The notes under the pieces were generated by a model. That model saw nothing but the letters and a program-made list of their open reading frames with translations, did not search any database and was not told the origin of the DNA. The position numbers were made by a program, and so were the translations under genes. A stretch of DNA of 6,600 nucleotides from Oscillospiraceae bacterium. Its GTDB lineage: Bacteria; Bacillota; Clostridia; Oscillospirales; Ruminococcaceae. This document shows positions 1 through 5,924 of the stretch, piece by piece (the first letter of the stretch is position 1; each line of letters opens with the position of its first letter). The stretch is from assembly GCA_017394475.1 (NCBI GenBank), contig JAFPYQ010000303.1, positions 1 to 6,600 of the forward strand, read 5' to 3'.

Positions 1-49
1 CATATATCACATAAGAAGTGTACAGAACAGTGTTACTGCTCCATAATAA

Positions 50-328
50 AACAAATCAAATTGTGATTATGCACATATTTCAAAAGTCGCACTGATTCTC
101 GAAAGCTTGTTGAGAGTAATAAAATCCGTTGATGAGGACACTGCGGAAGAAGATGTTGCACAGCCCGCAGAAACAGAGGTATCGGCATATGAAACACCGG
201 CGGATGAAGCTGCGGCGGACGGTGAGGCTACATCGGTACCATCCACGGGAAATATCCCTGCCTGTGCAGCAGCAGCGGCTGTGGTCCTGGGTGCTGCAGG
301 GGCAGCTGCGTTTAAAAAGCGCAGGTAA
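50..328 (+). pseudogene. 3' remnant of a cell-surface protein with a PSTGN sorting-type tail
   Basis: The open frame ends in an acidic, Ala/Glu/Thr-rich linker, then VPSTGN, about 20 hydrophobic Ala/Val/Leu residues and KKRR. This order (LPXTG-like motif, membrane segment, basic tail) is the C-terminal cell-wall sorting signal of Gram-positive surface proteins, and PSTGN/NPxTG variants are common in Ruminococcus-type genomes. No credible start exists. The only candidates are TTG codons near 107 and 110 without a ribosome site, there is no signal peptide, and the frame is closed by two consecutive TAA codons at 44-49. Upstream of about 107 the sequence is AT-rich and does not look coding. I infer a truncated or decayed surface-protein gene whose body is lost or lies upstream of the window. 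A true small protein starting at TTG 107 (73 residues) is possible but less likely. Confidence 0.55.
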
Positions 329-351
329 AATGTAACATTGCCATAACAAAA

Positions 352-386
352 GCGGCATATCAGGATGATATGCCGCCGTTTTTTTT
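352..386 (+). terminator. Strong rho-independent terminator
   Basis: A perfect 10-bp stem (GCGGCATATC at 352-361 with GATATGCCGC at 367-376) closes a 5-nt AGGAT loop. It is followed after two bases by eight T residues (379-386). It lies 23 nt after the stop of the surface-protein remnant, which suggests that transcription of that unit was or still is real. Confidence 0.93.
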
Positions 387-505
387 GAGTTTATTATCCG
401 GTCTGTCGATTGCTTCCTTTTTTCAGCAAAATGATAAGGACAGATAACACAAGGATCAATGAAATATATAATCTGATGAAACAATTGAATTAGTCCACTT
501 TTTAC

Positions 506-534
506 TTGATTATATCGCTGGAATCTGTTATAAT
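506..534 (+). promoter_or_regulatory. Sigma-A-type promoter with extended -10 for the 589-3933 operon
   Basis: TTGATT at 506-511 and a consensus TATAAT at 529-534 are separated by 17 bp. A TG dinucleotide at 526-527 makes an extended -10 (TGTTATAAT). Transcription should start near 541, giving a leader of roughly 48 nt to the ATG at 589. The rest of 387-588 shows no supportable gene. Confidence 0.85.
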
Positions 535-575
535 AGATAACAGACATACTTGATATACCCTATCCCGACATAATA

Positions 576-583
576 AAAGGAGG
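576..583 (+). promoter_or_regulatory. Ribosome binding site of the acyltransferase-like gene
   Basis: AAAGGAGG sits 5 nt upstream of the ATG at 589. It is close to the full anti-Shine-Dalgarno complement and fixes this start. Confidence 0.9.
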
Positions 584-588
584 CAACT

Positions 589-1866
589 ATGCACAGCCTG
601 GATACATACAGATTATATGCTGATGAGAAGACCTTTTCATTTGCAGTAAGGGTCAGAGTTGTTATGAAAGAAAAAGTGGATATCCATGCCCTTGACAGAG
701 CGGTTAACCGTGCCATCAGGCGATATCCGTATTTTGCTGTGAAGGTAAGGCTCGATGATGACGGTGCATATATCCTTGTCCCGAATGTAAGCCCTGTGGC
801 GGTCATCACATCATCAAAAGTCCTGCCGAAGCTTGGCAGCAGGGAAGTGAACGAGCACCTTGCCTTTGTAGACTGTAAGGGAAGAAACATATTCTTCAAC
901 ATCAGTCATTCTCTCTGCGGTGGAAAGGGCTTCATGCCCTGGGTAATGACCAATGTTTACGAATATGTGCGTGAAAGATACGGCACAGAGCCCTTCGCCC
1001 CCGGAATAAATAAATGGGACAGCGAACTGCTGCCCACCGAGACAATGGAGCCTTCGCCTGAGACATTGACCGATGAACCTCCCATATATGAATACAAGAG
1101 CAAAAAGCCCGTTGTGATGATAGGGGATTATATGAACGGGATGTATAACCCCTTTGCAAGGCATCCCAATTACAGGATATTTGCCATAAAGCAGGCGGAT
1201 CTCCTGCCGTTTATAAAAAACAATGATTCCAGTGTAGCATCCTTCTTCCTTATAGCTATGGCAAAGACGATGGATAAGGTGCTGCCGCCTAAGAACAAGG
1301 TCATCGGCGGAGAGATCGCCCATAACCCGAGGGAGAGCCTGGGAATCCCGGATGCCCACGTTGACATACTCAGCCATGTGCATATAGACTATGAAAGAGA
1401 AATGCTTGGTCAGAGCATAGAAAAGCTGGGCACCATGACAAGAGGGCAGATAATACTCCAGACAGACCCCAGTGTGAGCCACGGTCAGCTGCGCAGGCAA
1501 TTAGGATTCTATGAGGAACTGGACAAGATAAAGGGAATTGCAGAGAAACGCAGATACTATGCGGCGCACGACCCGTCCTCGGGAAAGGAAGCTCAGCACG
1601 GAACATACATCGTCAACTATACAGGCAATGTAGACTGGGGCGAACTGGCGGATTATGTGGATTCCTATGTGATCATCGTGGAGGGTCATCTGCTGCTGGA
1701 GATAACATCCCTTGCGGACAAGATATTCGTGAGCTTCATGCAGCTCATAGATACGGATAAATATGTCGATGCGTTCAGGAGCGTGCTGGATGAGATGGGT
1801 ATACCCTGTGTTGTGAAGGGACCATATAACAAGAATATGACAAAACATCTGCTGCCCGTAAAATGA
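589..1866 (+). CDS. Condensation/CAT-like acyltransferase family protein
   Basis: This 425-residue cytoplasmic protein has no signal peptide or membrane segment. It resembles the chloramphenicol-acetyltransferase-like fold shared by NRPS condensation domains and alcohol acetyltransferases. The N-terminal half has a strand-helix pattern with DIHALDRAVNRAIRRYPYFA (31-50), typical of these proteins: 'lxxAlxxaixrfPff'. It is followed near 101-114 by an IFFNISHSLCGGKGF stretch in the place of the catalytic HxxxDG loop. H107 would be the catalytic base, but the motif Asp is Gly111. A later NYTGNVDWGEL segment (343-352) matches the position of the conserved inter-lobe strand. The acyl donor and acceptor cannot be read from sequence, and activity is uncertain given the altered motif. 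It is first in an operon, 21 nt ahead of the DUF2185 gene. The fold assignment is fairly likely and the reaction is unknown. Confidence 0.72.
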   Translation: MHSLDTYRLYADEKTFSFAVRVRVVMKEKVDIHALDRAVNRAIRRYPYFAVKVRLDDDGAYILVPNVSPVAVITSSKVLPKLGSREVNEHLAFVDCKGRNIFFNISHSLCGGKGFMPWVMTNVYEYVRERYGTEPFAPGINKWDSELLPTETMEPSPETLTDEPPIYEYKSKKPVVMIGDYMNGMYNPFARHPNYRIFAIKQADLLPFIKNNDSSVASFFLIAMAKTMDKVLPPKNKVIGGEIAHNPRESLGIPDAHVDILSHVHIDYEREMLGQSIEKLGTMTRGQIILQTDPSVSHGQLRRQLGFYEELDKIKGIAEKRRYYAAHDPSSGKEAQHGTYIVNYTGNVDWGELADYVDSYVIIVEGHLLLEITSLADKIFVSFMQLIDTDKYVDAFRSVLDEMGIPCVVKGPYNKNMTKHLLPVK

Positions 1867-1887
1867 TGATGAAGGAACAAAAGGAAC

Positions 1888-2670
1888 ATGGATAAGATAC
1901 TTCAGGAGATACAATCGAAGATACAGACCGCCATCAGGGATAATATGCCCGAGATCTCCGCGGATGAGCTGGAAGAGGGCGGCAAAGTCTATTATATGAA
2001 CGGCAAGAATGGCACGGAGTTCGACTGGTTCGTAAATGAGCATCTGCCGTCATTTATGGTGTTCTATGATGATGAGGAGAACCTGGGGGCGGCAAAGGCC
2101 TCTGTCTATACCGACGGCGGAATGATCATCTATCTGTTTGACGATCACGGCAGGAACATGAAAAAGGAAGTAAAGACCTTCCTTGACATATCCGAAGCCG
2201 AAATACTGAGACTGGCAGCATATCTGAGGCTGGCGGGGGATGAAAAAAAGGTCTGGGATGCAGCCCTTGACAGACTTGATGATATCACGGTAGATGAAGC
2301 AGCAGTCAGTGAGTTCATGGAGCTGAAAAAGTACTGTGAGCCCTCTATCCGCCGCAAGGAGCTTATGGGCAAATTTTGCGTTGTTTCTAAGAAAGTGACA
2401 AGAGAGGGCTGGAAGGTAGGCTTTATGCTGAGAGAAGACCCTGCCGATGATGAGGACAGCGGATGGCAGCTTTTTGCAGGAGATGAGGACGATGAGTACA
2501 CAAATAACATAGATAATGTGGAATTGTGCCCGCTCTATTCCATAACGGGCATTGATCCTGCATTGATGGGCTATATTGAAAGCCCTGCAGGTACGAGCCT
2601 TGTCCGTGTATCCTCAGATAAATTTGAGGCGGACAAGGGCCAGCCCGTATTTATGGAAAAGTGGAAATGA
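1888..2670 (+). CDS. Uncharacterised acidic protein with C-terminal DUF2185 domain
   Basis: This 260-residue soluble, acidic protein has no signal peptide. Residues 1-150 form a first part that I do not recognise, with a predicted N-terminal helix and a strand-rich segment (VYYMNG, FMVFYDDEEN, GMIIYLFDD) followed by helices. Residues about 160-245 match the DUF2185 pattern: CVVSKKVTREGWKVGFM, then SGWQLFAGDEDDEY (191-204) and a C-terminal stretch around SPAGTSLVR. From memory, DUF2185 has been listed among predicted immunity domains of polymorphic toxin systems (Imm33), but no toxin gene is nearby, so I do not assign that role. The gene follows the acyltransferase by 21 nt, which indicates co-transcription. 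The ribosome site is weak: two AAGGAAC copies lie at 1872-1878 and 1881-1887, the first spaced 11 nt and the second very close to the ATG. Confidence 0.75.
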   Translation: MDKILQEIQSKIQTAIRDNMPEISADELEEGGKVYYMNGKNGTEFDWFVNEHLPSFMVFYDDEENLGAAKASVYTDGGMIIYLFDDHGRNMKKEVKTFLDISEAEILRLAAYLRLAGDEKKVWDAALDRLDDITVDEAAVSEFMELKKYCEPSIRRKELMGKFCVVSKKVTREGWKVGFMLREDPADDEDSGWQLFAGDEDDEYTNNIDNVELCPLYSITGIDPALMGYIESPAGTSLVRVSSDKFEADKGQPVFMEKWK

Positions 2671-2678
2671 TCGGATCA
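2668..2678. repeat. Second copy of the TGATC-N-GATCA palindrome
   Basis: TGATCGGATCA begins at the TGA stop of the DUF2185 gene and runs into the 63-nt gap before the methyltransferase. It shares 13 of 14 bases (with the following CCT) with the copy at 5637-5650. Chance similarity is possible. Confidence 0.3.
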
Positions 2679-2733
2679 CCTGTTTGCAGAACGGTGACTG
2701 TATCTCGCAAGCCCCCGCAGGCATACACTGTTT

Positions 2734-3933
2734 ATGATCGGAGTGACATATTTGCCAGGAAAGATAATTCAGGATAAGATCACAGGCGAGCTCAGATGCC
2801 GCTGCTTCAAAAGATGCGGCGGTTGCCAGCTCGATGAGCCCTATGCTGATCAGACAGAGCGCAAGCAGCAGCGGGCACAGCGCATGCTGTCAAAATTTGC
2901 CCCTGTAAATGCGATAATACCCATGGACAGTCCCTACAACTACCGCTGCAAGGTGCAGACAGTCTATGGTTATGACAGATATAAGCGGATAATATCGGGC
3001 ATATATCAGTCATCGAGCCGCAAACTTGTAGCAGTGGATGACTGTATGCTGGAGGATGTGCACGCAGCCACCATTACGGCCACAGTGAGAAAACTCATGA
3101 AGGATATGCGAATAACGCCCTATGATATCTCCACAGGGCAGGGCATACTCCGCCATACTCTCATACGCACCTCACAGACCACAGGTCAGGTGATGCTGGT
3201 GGTGGTGACCGCATCTGCCATGCTGCCCGCAAAGAACAATTTTGTAAAGGCAATGCTCAGAGCCCATCCCGAAATAACTACCATAGTGCAGAACATCTGC
3301 CCCGACGGCATGCCTCTTACTCTGGGCAGCCGCAGCAATATCCTATATGGCAGAGGATATATCGAGGATGAACTTTGCGGGTGCAGGTTTCGTATATCTC
3401 CTGCATCCTTCTATCAGGTGAATCCCGTGCAGACAGAAAAGCTGTATACCTGTGCAGTACAGGCGGCGGGCATCAGAGAGGGCACAAAGGTCATCGATGC
3501 CTACTGCGGCACGGGCACTATCGGCATAATATGCGCAAAAAACGGCGCAGAGGTCACAGGCGTTGAACTAAACACCTCCGCCTGCCGCGATGCTGCTGCC
3601 AACGCAAAGCTGAACGGCCTTGAAAATATACGCTTCTTCAATGATGATGCAGGCAGGTTCATGCAGGAGATGGCTGCCCGCGGTGAGAGCTGCGATGTGC
3701 TCATTATGGACCCGCCCAGGGCTGGAGCAGGCAAGGAGTTCATATCATGTGCGGTAAATCTTTCTCCGGAAAAGATAGTATATGTCTCCTGCAAGATAGA
3801 GACCCTCGAACGTGACATTAAGCTTTTCAGGCAGCAGGGTTACAACGCATCATACATACAGCCCGTGGATATGTTCCCCCATACTGTTGGGATCGAGACA
3901 GTGGTGCTGTTGGACAGGGCAAAAGGTCAATGA
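2734..3933 (+). CDS. rlmD: 23S rRNA (uracil-C5)-methyltransferase, short RlmD/RumA type
   Basis: SAM-dependent m5U methyltransferase of the TrmA/RumA family (COG2265), acting on 23S rRNA in the cytoplasm. The exact uridine (U1939 or U747) cannot be told from sequence. At 399 residues it is the short form without an N-terminal TRAM domain. Iron-sulfur ligands fit C22-x5-C28-x2-C31 plus C104 (in VDDCMLE). The SAM loop is DAYCGTGTIG (255-264), the acidic SAM-ribose strand is VTGVELN (274-280), DPPRAG is at 326-331, the catalytic nucleophile is C353 in YVSCK, and the general base is E388 in FPHTVGIE. Two positions differ from the family signatures as I remember them: Lys354 for Asn and Gly386 for His. 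ATG 2734 has no good ribosome site. TTG 2752, with GGAG 8 nt upstream, is an alternative start and loses only six residues. It is third in the operon, 63 nt after the DUF2185 gene. Confidence 0.9.
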   Translation: MIGVTYLPGKIIQDKITGELRCRCFKRCGGCQLDEPYADQTERKQQRAQRMLSKFAPVNAIIPMDSPYNYRCKVQTVYGYDRYKRIISGIYQSSSRKLVAVDDCMLEDVHAATITATVRKLMKDMRITPYDISTGQGILRHTLIRTSQTTGQVMLVVVTASAMLPAKNNFVKAMLRAHPEITTIVQNICPDGMPLTLGSRSNILYGRGYIEDELCGCRFRISPASFYQVNPVQTEKLYTCAVQAAGIREGTKVIDAYCGTGTIGIICAKNGAEVTGVELNTSACRDAAANAKLNGLENIRFFNDDAGRFMQEMAARGESCDVLIMDPPRAGAGKEFISCAVNLSPEKIVYVSCKIETLERDIKLFRQQGYNASYIQPVDMFPHTVGIETVVLLDRAKGQ

Positions 3934-4013
3934 CATGATAAGCATCAGAATGTACAGGCATGGGACACGCAGTCCTTTTCTCCTGATGATGACACGGTGC
4001 CTGTTTACATACT

Positions 4014-4065
4014 GAACGTTAATCCCTGACACGGATATCGGTCCATGTCGGGGCGTTCGTTTTTT
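4014..4065 (+). terminator. Rho-independent terminator of the operon
   Basis: CCCTGACA (4024-4031) pairs fully with TGTCGGGG (4046-4053), including one G-U pair. GGA/TCC extends the stem inward. GAACG (4014-4018) with CGTTC (4054-4058) extends it outward across a left-side bulge. Six T residues follow at 4060-4065. It lies about 80 nt after the methyltransferase stop, between convergent genes. On the minus strand it has no U-tract, so it is a plus-strand terminator. Confidence 0.85.
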
Positions 4066-4104
4066 ACTTCAATATGTTTATCTGTCGGTATTCTGAATAC
4101 TTGC

Positions 4105-5547
4105 TTATTCCATAGCTGCCAGGCATTCATCTATCGTAACAGGATACTGATCTACCTTAGCACCCAAGATGGGGTCTGTGAGTACAACGCCGTCACTGTT
4201 TACAAAGATGGTGCAGGGTACTGATGTTACATTTTTAAGGAATGTCATATCATCACTGGGGAGGATGTTTTTGTATCCGCAGCCGTTTTCGGAAAGGATC
4301 TCAATGGCCTTATCAACCTTTTCTTCCTTGTTGCCGTCGCATACGAGACCTATTATTGCACAGTCCTTAGCCTTGAATTCTTCTGCCATCTCACCAAGCT
4401 CGGGAAGCTCTTTCTTGCAGGGATCGCAGTATGTGCCCCAGACATTGATCATAGTGACCTTGTTTTCACCGAACAGTTCCTTGGATGAAACGGTGTTGCC
4501 GTCAAGATCGGTGGTCTCAAAGGAAATCACATCGCCTGCCTTGACAGTCTTGAGCTCGTCGGGGCGGGGCTCGGAGAATGTGAAGCATGAGAGGAAGGTA
4601 TCCTTGTCGGTGCTTATTCTTACAAATTCATCATAGAAGTCGCCCATGTTTTCCTTGTGGTTCTCTGCATTTTTCTCCACATCATCGGTCTGTACGAGGT
4701 AGAAATCGGTGTGCCCCTTTGTGCAGATCTTTTCGCAGGATGCTACAGCGGAAGAAGACAGGGATTCGTTGATGATGGAGATAAGCTCATCCTCTGTTCT
4801 GCTGCTGTCGATATTGTATATGTAGAAAATATCCGAAGTGATATTATGTGTCCAGTCCTCCCAGCCCTTGCGGGGTGCCTTGGGAGCAGGCTCATCATTC
4901 ATCATCGCATCCATCCACTTGTCGGAATACTCATCGAAAAGTTCAATGTCTTCATCAGCCACAGCGTAATAACCCATGGAGAAATAGCAGATGTAAGGAT
5001 CATCTTTCAGTTTTCTTCCATCGAAAGTAAGAATACCTTTCAGGTTATCGGGCCTGTATTCAGGGCACATAAATACCTTGAAGCCGTATGCGGGCAGATC
5101 CCATGTATAATCATCTTCATCGCTCTTTGCGGTGCTGCTGCTCTTAAGAGTTATCTCGGTGACGCTGCCTGCGGCAGTGTATTCATTCTCATCATCCTCA
5201 AAGCCTTCGGGAACTGCCAGTATATGGACAATGTATTTTCCCTTGGGAAAATCGAAGACTGTTTCGCCCTTCTCATTCGTATTGCCCAGAACACACTGGT
5301 CATCGGAGCAGAACTGGATCGTAACGCCCTTTACAGGAGCACCGTTTTGATCATTGACGATGACCTTGTACCCTTCTGATGCAGCCTTTTCGGTCTCTGC
5401 CGCTGCTGTCACATCAGCGCTTGCCAGGGTCTCAGCCTGTACTGTAAAGGGCTTGTTTTCGGTCTTGTTGCTGCAGCCTGCAAAAAGTGCTGCACACATA
5501 AGAACTGCTGAGATCCCGCTTATTACCTTAGTATTGTTGTTTTTCAT
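4105..5547 (-). CDS. Lipoprotein with C-terminal TlpA-like thioredoxin domain
   Basis: This 480-residue protein starts with a type II signal peptide: basic MKNNNTK, a hydrophobic core and a LFAGC lipobox with lipidated C25. It should be anchored on the outer face of the membrane. A low-complexity Ala/Glu/Thr linker follows (30-57). Next comes a beta-sandwich-like segment (58-135, KVIVNDQNGAPVKGVTIQF, NEKGETVFDFPKGKYIVHI), of the SpaA/Cna-B or carboxypeptidase-regulatory type. The middle region (147-330) is unrecognised. The C-terminal TlpA/AhpC-like domain (335-480) carries WGTYCDPC, with redox cysteines C374/C377, and a cis-Pro loop SVPC (P444). It probably reduces or exchanges disulfides outside the membrane; partners are unknown. 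The mature protein has 14 cysteines besides C25, which is many. It is a single gene convergent with the methyltransferase. The ribosome site is weak (GGGTGTG about 7 nt upstream). Confidence 0.9.
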   Translation of the reverse strand: MKNNNTKVISGISAVLMCAALFAGCSNKTENKPFTVQAETLASADVTAAAETEKAASEGYKVIVNDQNGAPVKGVTIQFCSDDQCVLGNTNEKGETVFDFPKGKYIVHILAVPEGFEDDENEYTAAGSVTEITLKSSSTAKSDEDDYTWDLPAYGFKVFMCPEYRPDNLKGILTFDGRKLKDDPYICYFSMGYYAVADEDIELFDEYSDKWMDAMMNDEPAPKAPRKGWEDWTHNITSDIFYIYNIDSSRTEDELISIINESLSSSAVASCEKICTKGHTDFYLVQTDDVEKNAENHKENMGDFYDEFVRISTDKDTFLSCFTFSEPRPDELKTVKAGDVISFETTDLDGNTVSSKELFGENKVTMINVWGTYCDPCKKELPELGEMAEEFKAKDCAIIGLVCDGNKEEKVDKAIEILSENGCGYKNILPSDDMTFLKNVTSVPCTIFVNSDGVVLTDPILGAKVDQYPVTIDECLAAME

Positions 5548-5607
5548 AATTACACACCCATTTCAATTTATTTCATCTTTACGATGTAGTTCCTTTCAAC
5601 AGCATCT

Positions 5608-5636
5608 ATATTAACACAAAACCGCAGTATAGTCAA
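5608..5636 (-). promoter_or_regulatory. Promoter of the thioredoxin-like lipoprotein gene
   Basis: On the minus strand TTGACT (5631-5636) and TAATAT (5608-5613) are separated by 17 bp. TG precedes the -10 (TGTTAATAT), forming an extended -10. Transcription would begin near 5601, giving a leader of about 54 nt. A palindrome abuts the -35 directly upstream. Confidence 0.75.
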
Positions 5637-5647
5637 TGATCAGATCA
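5637..5647. promoter_or_regulatory. Possible operator, TGATC-N-GATCA palindrome
   Basis: The 11-bp perfect inverted repeat TGATCAGATCA directly adjoins the -35 of the minus-strand lipoprotein promoter. A near-identical copy (TGATCGGATCA, also followed by CCT) lies at 2668-2678, at the stop of the DUF2185 gene. The position upstream of a -35 would suit an activator or repressor site. This is inference from symmetry and placement only. Confidence 0.35.
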
Positions 5648-5712
5648 CCTCGTAAATGTAGCCGAAACGACACTTCGGGGCAAAAGTGTAAACGAAATCG
5701 GAAAACTGGTTG

Positions 5713-5746
5713 TTTTTTTTTGATGTTGCATTCTTTTTTTTGATGT
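5713..5746 (+). repeat. Two T-tract/GATGT direct repeats, about 20 bp apart
   Basis: Nine T residues followed by GATGT (5713-5726) recur as eight T residues followed by GATGT (5734-5746), separated by 7 nt. The spacing is about two helical turns. The second tract lies within the spacer of the 5726-5754 promoter. Neither tract follows a terminator-like hairpin directly. Confidence 0.8.
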
Positions 5747-5754
5747 GGTATAAT
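5726..5754 (+). promoter_or_regulatory. Promoter for the small leader ORF and MBL hydrolase gene
   Basis: Consensus TATAAT at 5749-5754 with TG at 5746-5747 forms an extended -10 (TGGTATAAT). TTGCAT at 5726-5731 serves as a weak -35 at 17 bp. An eight-T tract lies inside the spacer. Transcription should start near 5761, only about 15 nt before the 28-codon ORF. Confidence 0.8.
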
Positions 5755-5775
5755 CATATATAAATCAAGGCAGTC

Positions 5776-5862
5776 ATGCAGGCATACGGTTTCAAGGCCG
5801 ATATGTCCGAGAGTGAGATTGTGGCGGAGCTTATGAAGATGTACAAGAAACTGACTGAATAG
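5776..5862 (+). CDS. Possible 28-residue leader peptide upstream of the MBL gene
   Basis: ATG at 5776 opens a 28-codon frame ending with TAG, and its predicted product contains an amphipathic helix (SESEIVAELMKMYKKLTE). AAGG at 5767-5770 lies 5 nt upstream of the ATG, and a consensus promoter places transcription start about 15 nt upstream, the layout expected of a translated first ORF. Codon use (GCC, GAG, CTG, AAG) resembles the neighbouring genes. It ends 62 nt before the MBL hydrolase start. I recognise no family. The alternative is the last codons of a decayed gene: the same frame is closed by TAA at 5761-5763, so no longer version survives. No function can be given. Confidence 0.4.
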   Translation: MQAYGFKADMSESEIVAELMKMYKKLTE

Positions 5863-5911
5863 ACCGTTGGTGCCGCAGCAAAACAGCCTGAAAGAACAGA
5901 GACCATACAGG

Positions 5912-5918
5912 AAAGGGG
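5912..5918 (+). promoter_or_regulatory. Ribosome binding site of the MBL hydrolase
   Basis: AAAGGGG ends 6 nt before the ATG at 5925. The in-frame stop at 5889-5891 excludes a longer protein. Confidence 0.85.
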
Positions 5919-5924
5919 AATAAC

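Larger units (their letters stand above)
5548..5775. other. Divergent intergenic region
   Basis: 228 bp between the minus-strand lipoprotein gene and the plus-strand leader ORF. It holds the two divergent promoters, the 5637 palindrome, two overlapping weak hairpins (5662-5678 and 5670-5689) bracketed by AAACGA copies, and the T-tract repeats. No gene longer than about 25 codons with a plausible ribosome site was seen in it. Confidence 0.8.

Noticed and set aside
431..493. 20-codon frame MIRTDNTRINEIYNLMKQLN
   Set aside because: It lies between a strong terminator and the next promoter, so it is unlikely to be transcribed, and it has no ribosome site.
80..547. Minus-strand open frame of 155 codons
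   Set aside because: It runs antisense through the surface-protein tail, the terminator and the plus-strand promoter. Its product is Cys/Arg/Tyr-rich without domain character, and it has no supportable ribosome site.
814..1500. Minus-strand open frame of 228 codons inside the acyltransferase gene
   Set aside because: It is a mirror of the well-supported plus-strand gene; its composition is not protein-like and no promoter or ribosome site supports it.
1888..2670. DUF2185 protein as the immunity half of a toxin system
   Set aside because: No polymorphic toxin, secretion signal or toxin repeat gene is adjacent in the window; the domain alone does not support this.
3935..4015. 26-codon frame just after the methyltransferase, with AAAAGG upstream
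   Set aside because: Very short, no recognisable features, and it ends inside the terminator stem; most likely chance.
4088..4100. 13-nt palindrome GTATTC-T-GAATAC after the lipoprotein stop
   Set aside because: A one-base loop cannot form an RNA hairpin and no U-tract follows on the minus strand, so it is not a terminator. It may be chance.
4657..5379. Plus-strand open frame of 240 codons antisense to the lipoprotein gene
   Set aside because: It is fully contained in the lipoprotein gene, whose lipobox and CxxC domain are clear. The antisense product shows no recognisable domain.
2717..5787. Exact 10-mer GCAGGCATAC at 2717-2726 and 5778-5787
   Set aside because: Many repeated 10-mers are expected by chance in 6.6 kb, and the second copy is explained by the leader ORF codons.
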